A program made the position numbers and the translations under genes. The notes under the pieces were generated by a model. The model was not told the DNA's origin. It made no database searches and worked only from the letters and a program-made list of their open reading frames with translations. DNA of 54,381 bases from DASXRC01 sp036506795 (GTDB taxonomy: Bacteria > Actinomycetota > Actinomycetes > Mycobacteriales > Micromonosporaceae), in contig DASXRC010000013.1 in the NCBI GenBank assembly GCA_036506795.1, positions 1 through 54,381 on the forward strand, read 5' to 3'. Positions within the stretch are counted from its first letter, which is position 1. The number at the start of each line of letters is the position of its first letter. Shown one piece after another: positions 49,033 through 54,381 of the stretch.

Positions 49033-50283
49033 TCAGGTAGAGGCCGGTAGCCGGCGGACGGCCAGTAAGGCGATGTCGTCGGCGGGTTGGTCGACAGCAA
49101 CGGTGGCCAGGACGGTGGCGCACACCTCCTCGGCGGGCCCGGGGCGAACGGCAGCACGAAGTTGCTCCAGCCCGACGTCGATGAATTCGCCACGGCGTTC
49201 TACGAGCCCGTCGGTGTAGCAGACAAGCACGGCGTCCGGCGGAAACTCGAGGGTGGTGACGCGGCGGCGGTGGTTCGAACGGCCGATGCCGAGCGGTGGG
49301 TCGACGGGAGCGGCGAGCATGGTCGCTACCCGCCAAGGAGTGGCCAGGACGGGTCGCGGGTGGCCGGCGATGGAGACGCGAAGGCTGGCGCGACTAGGGG
49401 CGATCATGGCGTACAGGGTGGTGGCCAGGCTGCCCGCCTCGAAGTGATGCATCTTCCGGTCGAGGTGGGTGAGAGCGTCGGCAGGGTCGTCGCAGATGAG
49501 GGCATACGCGCGGAGCGCGCTGCGCAGCCGGCCCATCACGACCGCGGACGGCAACCCGTGCCCGGAGACGTCCCCGATGACGACCCCCAGCGAACCCGAC
49601 GGCAAGGTGAACACGTCGTACCAATCGCCTCCGACACCAGCGGTGTGGCCCGGGACGTAGCGGGCCGCTAAATCCACGCCCGGCACCCTGGGCAGCCGGG
49701 TAGGCAGCAAACTGCGCTGAAGAGCCAACGCGGCGAGCCGGTCGATCTTGTGCGAGCGGGCTTGGCTGGCCGTGCCCAGCCGGTCGGCCGCCAACTGCAG
49801 CAGCTGAATGTCGTGAGAGTTGAACGTGCGCCGGGCGCGGCTACCGACGTGCAGGACGCCGATCAACTCGCCGCCGGCGAGCAACGGCACGCCGACCAGC
49901 GAGCGGATCCCCCTGTCAAGGAGGATCGGGTTAGCTACGTCGTCCGGCGTGATGTCATCGATGACCACTGGCTGTGCTTCCCGGACGACTCGGCCGGCCA
50001 GGCCGCGGCCCGCCGAAATCCTGAACCCGTCGCCGGCCTCCGCCTCCAGGCCCTTCGCGGCGGTGGGTACCAGCTGCCAGGCGTGAACGTCCAGCAGAAA
50101 CATTGCGACCGTGTCGACGTGCAGCTCATCCCGTACCCGAGACAGCAGCTCATCGAGCTGGTCCTCGACGCTAAGTGCCGACAGCTTCGCGTCGGTGACC
50201 AGCTCCATGCGGCGCAGGCGCTCCTCACTGCCGCCATCCCCGCGCCCGATCACAGTCCGCAGATTAACCTCCGGAAACGACAT
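49033..50283 (-). CDS. GAF domain SpoIIE-type serine phosphatase
   Basis: 416 aa, ATG with GAGGCAGGCGG upstream. Residues about 30-170 are a GAF sensor (VRDELHVDTVAMFLLDVHAW, ISAGRGLAGRVVREAQPVVI, LVGVPLLAGGELIGVLHVGS); residues about 185-410 are a PP2C/SpoIIE phosphatase with metal-binding Asp in VGGDWYDVF, VIGDVSGHG and QPADDIALLAVR. Such proteins dephosphorylate STAS anti-sigma antagonists to release stress sigma factors. Its partner STAS gene nearby (46845) is truncated, so the real partner must lie elsewhere. Convergent with the ANTAR pair. Confidence 0.92.
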   Translation of the reverse strand: MSFPEVNLRTVIGRGDGGSEERLRRMELVTDAKLSALSVEDQLDELLSRVRDELHVDTVAMFLLDVHAWQLVPTAAKGLEAEAGDGFRISAGRGLAGRVVREAQPVVIDDITPDDVANPILLDRGIRSLVGVPLLAGGELIGVLHVGSRARRTFNSHDIQLLQLAADRLGTASQARSHKIDRLAALALQRSLLPTRLPRVPGVDLAARYVPGHTAGVGGDWYDVFTLPSGSLGVVIGDVSGHGLPSAVVMGRLRSALRAYALICDDPADALTHLDRKMHHFEAGSLATTLYAMIAPSRASLRVSIAGHPRPVLATPWRVATMLAAPVDPPLGIGRSNHRRRVTTLEFPPDAVLVCYTDGLVERRGEFIDVGLEQLRAAVRPGPAEEVCATVLATVAVDQPADDIALLAVRRLPAST

Positions 50284-50541
50284 CCGCCTGCCTCAAGTAG
50301 GGCGAAGTGATCACATTGGGGGGACGCGGAAGGCAGCCAAGATTCAAGTCACGGCGTGCCTGACAGCGAGGGGTCGGCTGCGTGCCCGTCACGTGCCCGT
50401 CATCGCGGAGCGATGCAATGAATGGCGGTCATCTCGTCACGACCCGTAGTCATGACCATGGGTCCGCCCTCGCTCCGCAGTGTGCCGAGGGCGCTTCCGG
50501 CGGCGGGTGAGCTCAGCCCGCGCGGCACACGCGTCGTCACC

Positions 50542-51768
50542 TCACGATGGGTCGGGCAGCTGGGCGAGGCGGCGGCGCAGGTGCTCGGTGAGGGGTTGGT
50601 TCAGACCGAGGCTGAGTGCCTGCTCGTAGGCGGATCGGGCCGGCTCGCTGTGGCTCAGACGGTGGAGCAGCTCGGCTCGGGTGGCATGCCACCACGGGTA
50701 GCGGGTCAGGTCGCTGATCTGGTCGACGAGGGCAAGGCCGGCGGCGGGGCCGTCGCGTTCGGCTACGGCCGCTGCCCGGTTGAGTCGGACGATCGGGGTG
50801 TCGTGCACGGTGAGCAGCACGTCGTACCACGAGATGACCGCGTCCCAGTCGGTCTCGGCGTAGGAGGCGGCGAGGGCGTGGCAGGCCGCGATTGCTGCCT
50901 GCACCACGTAGCTATTGGGCCGGTCGGGAGTGCGTCGCAGGCCGGCACCGACCAGTTCGACCCCTTCCTTGATCGCCGCATTGTCCCATCGAGACCGGTC
51001 CTGGTCGGGCAGAAGCACCGGGTGCCCGTGGTCGTCCAGGCGGGCCGCGCGGCGGGCGTCGTGCAGCAGCATCAGCGCGAGCAGTCCGAGCACGGTCGGC
51101 TCGTCGGGCATCAGGTCGGCAAGCAGCCGGCCCAGGCGGATTGCCTCGTCGACAAGCCGCGCCCGGACCAGGTCGGCTCCGGCTCCGGCCGCGTACCCCT
51201 CGGTGAAGATCAGATAGATTGTGACCGCGACAGCGGCCAGGCGGCCGGGAAGCTCCTCGGCGGCCGGGACACGGTACGGGATCCGGGCGTGGGCGATCTT
51301 CTGCTTGGCGCGAGTGAGCCGTTTGGCCATGCCGGGCTCGGATACCAGCAGGGCGCGTGCAACTTCCGCGGTGGACAGCCCGCCGAGGGTCCGTAGCGCG
51401 AGTGCGACCTGCGCGTCGGCCGACAGGGCCGGATGGCAGCACGTGAACACCAGCCGCAGCGTGTCATCGCGGACGGCCTCGGCAGGTTCCGGACCGGGAT
51501 CCCACAGCGCCACCGCTTCCGTCTCCTTCCCGGATCGTCGGGCCTCCCGACGGACCAGGTCGATTGCCCGCCGTTTCGCGGTGACTATCAGCCAGGCGCG
51601 CGGGTTGGCCGGGACGCGGTCTTGTGGCCACCGTTCCAGTGCTCGTACGACGGCGTCCTGGACGGCGTCCTCGGCCAGGTCGATGTCGCCGGTGATACGG
51701 ACGAGCGTGGCCAGCACGCGCGCCCATTCCTCGCGTACCAGCCGCTCGGCGGTGTCGCCGGCTTCCAC
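50542..51768 (-). CDS. ECF sigma factor of the ECF42 type (with C-terminal extension)
   Basis: 408 aa, GTG two bases after the stop of the DGPF gene, with GGAG seven bases before it. Sigma region 2 about 20-85 (ITGDIDLAEDAVQDAVVRAL, NPRAWLIVTAKRRAIDLVRR), region 4 about 120-180 (LRTLGGLSTAEVARALLVSE, RLTRAKQKIAHAR). A large helical C-terminal extension of about 200 residues (TPR-like, DUF6596) replaces a normal anti-sigma factor and is needed for activity in the family. Encoded with a DGPF (YCII-type) gene, the usual ECF42 partner. There is no anti-sigma gene. Confidence 0.93.
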   Translation of the reverse strand: MEAGDTAERLVREEWARVLATLVRITGDIDLAEDAVQDAVVRALERWPQDRVPANPRAWLIVTAKRRAIDLVRREARRSGKETEAVALWDPGPEPAEAVRDDTLRLVFTCCHPALSADAQVALALRTLGGLSTAEVARALLVSEPGMAKRLTRAKQKIAHARIPYRVPAAEELPGRLAAVAVTIYLIFTEGYAAGAGADLVRARLVDEAIRLGRLLADLMPDEPTVLGLLALMLLHDARRAARLDDHGHPVLLPDQDRSRWDNAAIKEGVELVGAGLRRTPDRPNSYVVQAAIAACHALAASYAETDWDAVISWYDVLLTVHDTPIVRLNRAAAVAERDGPAAGLALVDQISDLTRYPWWHATRAELLHRLSHSEPARSAYEQALSLGLNQPLTEHLRRRLAQLPDPS

Positions 51769-51770
51769 CG

Positions 51771-52124
51771 TCAGACTCCGAGGGAGGGATGGATCGGGCG
51801 TATCTCGATCGTGCCGTAGCGGGCCGCGGGAATCTTTGCCGCGACGGCGATCGCTTCGTCGAGGTCGGCGCACTCCAGCAGGAAGAAGCCGGTCAGCGAC
51901 TCCTTCGTCTCGGCGTACGGTCCATCGCTGACGATCGGTTCCCCGGCATCGCCGCCGGACACCCGCACACAGGTCGCGGTCGCGGTCGGATACAGCGCGT
52001 ATCCGCCCTTCAGCACGGCCTCGTGTGCCTGCTCGAACGCGACGTACTCCCGCAACCCGTCGGCATACTCCGGCCGAGACCAGTCGACTTCGGCGGTGTA
52101 GACAAGGGCAATGTAAGTCGGCAT
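51771..52124 (-). CDS. YCII-type DGPF domain protein
   Basis: 117 aa, ATG with GAGGAAACG upstream. MPTYIALVYTAEVDWSRPE at the start, then VRVSGGDAGEPIVSDGPYAE, where DGPYAETKE is the DGPF motif, and TGFFLLECADLDEAIAVAAK. DGPF proteins resemble YCII-type dimeric alpha/beta-barrel enzymes and are almost always encoded with ECF42 sigma factors; their role is unproven. It is separated from the sigma gene by two bases. A second DGPF gene begins at 54199. Confidence 0.9.
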   Translation of the reverse strand: MPTYIALVYTAEVDWSRPEYADGLREYVAFEQAHEAVLKGGYALYPTATATCVRVSGGDAGEPIVSDGPYAETKESLTGFFLLECADLDEAIAVAAKIPAARYGTIEIRPIHPSLGV

Positions 52125-52144
52125 CGTTTCCTCGCGTCCAGCGG

Positions 52145-52474
52145 TCAAGGACCAGCGGATGAGCCGTCGATCCGCTCCTGCAGGACGACGGTCACTGTCT
52201 GACCCGCTTCCTTACCGATCGCCTTTCGGACCTCCGCACTGACGGGCAGCTTGTGGGTGCCATCGCCCAACGCCATGAACGAACTCCGGAACGGGTGCCC
52301 GTCGACTGTCCCCCGCACCTTCACCAAGCCCCGGGTGCCGAAGAACTCGACCGAATCGGGCCACACCACATAAGTGTGTCCGCCCTTGGTCGGGCTCTTC
52401 AGCAGTGTCGCCGTGAACTCCTTGTCCAGCCTATGCGGCCTATCGCGGCGTCGTTCACCTTGCGTGCCAGCCAT
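52145..52474 (-). CDS. DUF1905 domain protein
   Basis: 109 aa, ATG at 52474. HTYVVWPDSVEFFGTRGLVKV followed by GTVDGHPFRSSFMALGDGTH and LPVSAEVRKAIGKEAGQTV is the DUF1905 pattern, a small beta-barrel fold of unknown function. The first 18 residues are basic and probably disordered. It lies between VOC and DGPF genes on the same strand, with gaps of 14 and 20 bases, and is likely co-transcribed. Confidence 0.85.
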   Translation of the reverse strand: MAGTQGERRRDRPHRLDKEFTATLLKSPTKGGHTYVVWPDSVEFFGTRGLVKVRGTVDGHPFRSSFMALGDGTHKLPVSAEVRKAIGKEAGQTVTVVLQERIDGSSAGP

Positions 52475-52488
52475 CTGAGGACCCCTGT

Positions 52489-52863
52489 TCAGGACTCGAC
52501 GATCACCAGGCCGTTGCCGTCCGGGTCACGGATTACGAACATCGGCGGGACGCCCTCCCACCGCAGCAGTTCCTCCACCTCAACCCCGCGTACACGCAGA
52601 TCCTCGCGCAGCGACGCGGCGTCCACCGTGGTGAGACGGATCTCCGTCTCTACCCCCGTCGCCGACCCCGGACGCGCGGGCACGAGCGCGATCGTCGTCG
52701 CTGACCCCGACGGCCCCACCTCGATCCAACGCCCACCGAGCTGTTCGGCCGGGGCGTCCAGACGCTTTTCCAACCCCAAGACACCCACGTAGAACTCGAC
52801 GGCCCGATCCTGATCGGTGACCGGCACACCGACCGTCCTGATCCCGGTGATCGCGGTACTCAC
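52489..52863 (-). CDS. VOC family protein (glyoxalase/bleomycin resistance-like)
   Basis: 124 aa, GTG with a purine-rich GAGGACGAGAG. One VOC domain made of two beta-alpha-beta3 units: ITGIRTVGVPVTDQDRAVEF, FYVGVLGLEKR, then IRLTTVDAASLREDLRVRGV and FVIRDPDGNGLVIVES. The metal ligands expected in glyoxalase I or dioxygenases are only partly matched (no His in the first strand), so the protein may bind a small molecule without enzyme activity, as some antibiotic-binding members do. It is the first gene of the operon leading to the ECF sigma factor. Confidence 0.88.
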   Translation of the reverse strand: MSTAITGIRTVGVPVTDQDRAVEFYVGVLGLEKRLDAPAEQLGGRWIEVGPSGSATTIALVPARPGSATGVETEIRLTTVDAASLREDLRVRGVEVEELLRWEGVPPMFVIRDPDGNGLVIVES

Positions 52864-52915
52864 GCTCTCGTCCTCCTCGGCCTGGGCCGGTGCCTGTCAC
52901 CCGCCTCCACCCTAT

Positions 52916-52944
52916 GGACGAACGGCCTTGCCCGGATCTGGACA
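52916..52944 (-). promoter_or_regulatory. Candidate ECF-type promoter for the VOC-DUF1905-DGPF-sigma operon
   Basis: On the minus strand TGTCC (52940-52944), 19 bases, CGTCC (52916-52920), followed by ATAGGG. The same layout with 18 bases lies before the second DGPF gene. ECF promoters are typically short -35/-10 pairs of this kind. Inference only. Confidence 0.4.
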
Positions 52945-53183
52945 GCCGCATGAAATGATCTTCAAGGGGTGCCGCTTGCTATCGTTTCCGGCCCTCGACG
53001 CCTGGGGATCCCGGGATGCCTCGGGACGCAACGGCTCCTTGCGTCGCCGTCCTGACGGGCACATTGGCTTGCTACCGTCAACGTGTCCGATCATGCTCAC
53101 GCCTTTGGGTGCCAGCGAACCGCAATCGAGTCCTCGAATCCTGCGGCGCGGCAACCCGTCGAACGACCACTGGAGGGATCGTC

Positions 53184-53780
53184 ATGAACAACGGGATCCG
53201 TAAAGACGCCGCCGATACGTTGGCCGATGTCGGGCGGCATTGGGGCTGGCTGCTGGCCTTCGGGATCATCACCGTGGCGGCCGGCGTGGTGGCGCTGGCT
53301 TGGCCGGATAGCACCCTGGTTGTCATCGCGGTCCTGTTCGGCATCCAGCTGATGGTGGCCGGGATCTTCCGGTTCGTCGGTGCCTTCGCGGTCGAAGATC
53401 AGAGCGGCGGGACCCGTGTGCTGTGGGCGCTGGTGGGTGTCCTGTCGTTCATCATCGGGCTGTACGCGCTGCGTCACGTCGTGGCCACGGTCCTGGTGTT
53501 GGCGATCTTGTTGGGGATTTTCTGGATCGTCAACGGGACCATCGAGTTGTTCACTGCGCTGTCGTTCCGGGCTATGCCGGGCCGCGGCTGGACAATCTTC
53601 ATGGGTCTGCTGAGCATCGTCGCCGGCGTGATCCTGTTGGTCTACCCGAACATCTCCCTGTGGGCGCTGGTGGTCGTTGTCAGTGTCTGGCTGCTGGTCT
53701 ACGGGTTTATGGAGATCGCCCTGGCGTTTCGGCTTCGCTCGATCGGACAGGCTGCCGCCCGCGTGGCCACCGCAACGTAA
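53184..53780 (+). CDS. HdeD-like membrane protein (DUF308)
   Basis: 198 aa, ATG with GGAGGGA seven bases upstream. Six membrane segments in three pairs, each pair starting with a short charged stretch: WGWLLAFGIITVAAGVVAL, STLVVIAVLFGIQLMVAGI, VLWALVGVLSFIIGLYAL, VATVLVLAILLGIFWIVNG, WTIFMGLLSIVAGVILLV and LWALVVVVSVWLLVYGFMEI. This is the HdeD/DUF308 fold, linked to acid or stress resistance in enterobacteria; its actinobacterial role is unknown. Lone gene next to the ECF operon, in opposite orientation. Confidence 0.9.
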   Translation: MNNGIRKDAADTLADVGRHWGWLLAFGIITVAAGVVALAWPDSTLVVIAVLFGIQLMVAGIFRFVGAFAVEDQSGGTRVLWALVGVLSFIIGLYALRHVVATVLVLAILLGIFWIVNGTIELFTALSFRAMPGRGWTIFMGLLSIVAGVILLVYPNISLWALVVVVSVWLLVYGFMEIALAFRLRSIGQAAARVATAT

Positions 53781-53811
53781 GCTCGGCTGTCCCCAAACTA
53801 CGGACTCCGCA

Positions 53812-54042
53812 GAACGGGAAGGTCGGCGACCGGGGCTTCCGGTTCTACGCCGATGGGGCGATGGTGTCGGAGGCGCACGCGCTGGGCTTGAAGGTCATCC
53901 CGTGGACCTGCGACGACCCGGCCACGGTGGAGGCTGTCATGGACATCGGCGTCGACGGCATCATTACCACTACCCGAACCACGTGAGGCAAATCATGGCC
54001 GATCGCGGCATGCGACTGCCGAAGGCCTACGAGCCGCGCTGA
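53812..54042 (+). pseudogene. Glycerophosphodiester phosphodiesterase (GDPD) 3' relic, frameshifted
   Basis: One frame reads GFRFYADGAMVSEAHALGLK then VIPWTCDDPATVEAVMDIG and VDGIIT; the next frame continues NHVRQIMADRGMRLPKAYEP to a stop at 54040. Joined, they match the end of GDPD enzymes (pattern GLKVVPWTVDDPxT, GVDGIITDYP). A frameshift of one base lies at about 53970, where TDYPN should be. Only about 75 residues remain. It is followed 12 bases later by a terminator-like hairpin that probably belonged to the full gene. Confidence 0.75.
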
Positions 54043-54053
54043 CTCCACTCCGG

Positions 54054-54087
54054 ACGCTCGCCGGTGTCGCCTGGTACCGGCGAGCGT
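54054..54087 (+). terminator. Perfect 12-bp hairpin after the GDPD relic
   Basis: Arms 54054-54065 and 54076-54087 are perfectly complementary around a 10-base loop. It begins 12 bases after the relic's stop and ends before the next promoter, consistent with a retained terminator. Confidence 0.75.
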
Positions 54088-54136
54088 GCCGAGTTCGCAG
54101 CAAGAGGAATCCGTCGCAAGCGGGATCGGCCGAAGG

Positions 54137-54163
54137 TGTCCCCATGCGTCATGCCCGTTCGTC
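54137..54163 (+). promoter_or_regulatory. Candidate ECF-type promoter for the second DGPF gene
   Basis: TGTCC (54137-54141), 18 bases, CGTC (54160-54163), followed by GTAGGG. Matches the motif before the first DGPF operon, including GTTCGTC. Confidence 0.4.
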
Positions 54164-54198
54164 GTAGGGACGACAATGTCGTTTTGAGGAGGACGGAC

Positions 54199-54381
54199 AT
54201 GAAGTACCTGCTGATGATTCACTCCGGCGACGCCCGCGCAACCTTCGACGGTCTCGGGGAAGAGGAGCAGGCCCAGGTGATGAGCGAGTACCGCGCGATC
54301 TCCGCAACCCCCGGAGTGCTGGACGGCAACCAGCTGCATCCGGCCGATACCGCCACGACGGTGCGCGTACAGGACGGCAGG
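54199..54381 (+). CDS. Second YCII-type DGPF protein, cut by window edge
   Basis: 61 residues are visible, from an ATG with GAGGAGG upstream. MKYLLMIHSGD and FDGLGEEEQAQVMSEYRAIS then TPGVLDGNQLHPADTATTVR is the typical start of a DGPF (YCII-related) protein; the DGPF motif itself lies beyond the right edge. By analogy with the genes at 50542-52124, an ECF42-type sigma factor is expected just outside the window. Confidence 0.85.
   Translation, partial: MKYLLMIHSGDARATFDGLGEEEQAQVMSEYRAISATPGVLDGNQLHPADTATTVRVQDGR

Noticed and set aside
50388..50409. An 11-bp tandem repeat upstream of the SpoIIE phosphatase gene
   Set aside because: Only two units, no dyad symmetry and no clear link to a promoter.
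53134..53144. An 11-bp match to the T arm of the tRNA-Arg, considered as an att site
   Set aside because: Too short and without a neighbouring integrase or matching flank; chance is likely.
1..54381. CRISPR array or rRNA operon
   Set aside because: No regularly spaced repeats and no rRNA sequence were seen.

Overview
The window is about 54 kb of high-GC actinobacterial chromosome, most likely from Micromonosporaceae (Micromonospora, Actinoplanes and relatives). The reasons are strong G/C bias at third codon positions, frequent GTG starts, a mycothiol-type DsbA protein, a fused OtsB-GH15 protein, DUF5130 and YbjN family genes, and many genes whose -10 box (TANNNT) sits only 6-8 bases before the start codon, as expected for leaderless mRNAs.

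Region 1 (1-18.5 kb) is a conserved housekeeping block: DUF1015 protein (cut by the left edge), Rv2466c-type DsbA protein, pepN, Uma2 nuclease, DUF5130 protein, small membrane protein, amidase, kynU, a surface protein with its sortase, HNH endonuclease, MscS channel, truncated haemoglobin, M1 lipoprotein, YbjN protein, two hotdog thioesterases with a vapBC pair between them, and ettA. From memory this resembles the Mycobacterium tuberculosis Rv2466c-Rv2478c neighbourhood, with the ssb-like gene (Rv2478c equivalent) displaced to 38-39 kb.

Region 2 (18.5-42 kb) is core metabolism: otsA and an otsB-GH15 fusion (trehalose), a cobalamin/siroheme operon (cobC-cobT-cysG), a class A penicillin-binding protein, GNAT, SURF1, ATP-dependent DNA ligase, M20 and M48 peptidases, an operon of MSOX-type oxidase, cobD and a uridine-kinase-like gene, ssb, a FabF-like ketosynthase, an alpha/beta hydrolase, and a DUF1444-like gene that overlaps it tail to tail.

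Region 3 (42-54.4 kb) is accessory. It begins at a tRNA-Arg(UCU) gene. Two decayed copies of the same transposase 3' end bracket a MarR-type regulator and a Drr-type drug ABC exporter. Then come gene relics (GH15, STAS, glycerophosphodiesterase), a TMEM175 channel, two GAF-ANTAR proteins, a GAF-SpoIIE phosphatase, a VOC-DUF1905-DGPF-ECF sigma operon, an HdeD-like membrane protein, and a second DGPF gene cut by the right edge. The mix suggests stress and drug response with repeated gain and loss of genes.

The clearest non-gene signals are a 76-bp repeat with fixed internal geometry in three intergenic regions, thirteen candidate leaderless promoters (two of them face to face with overlapping -10 boxes), an 11-bp inverted-repeat operator before the MarR gene, and a shared ECF-like promoter motif before both DGPF units. 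No CRISPR array or rRNA was seen. A secretion or biosynthetic gene cluster was not seen either.
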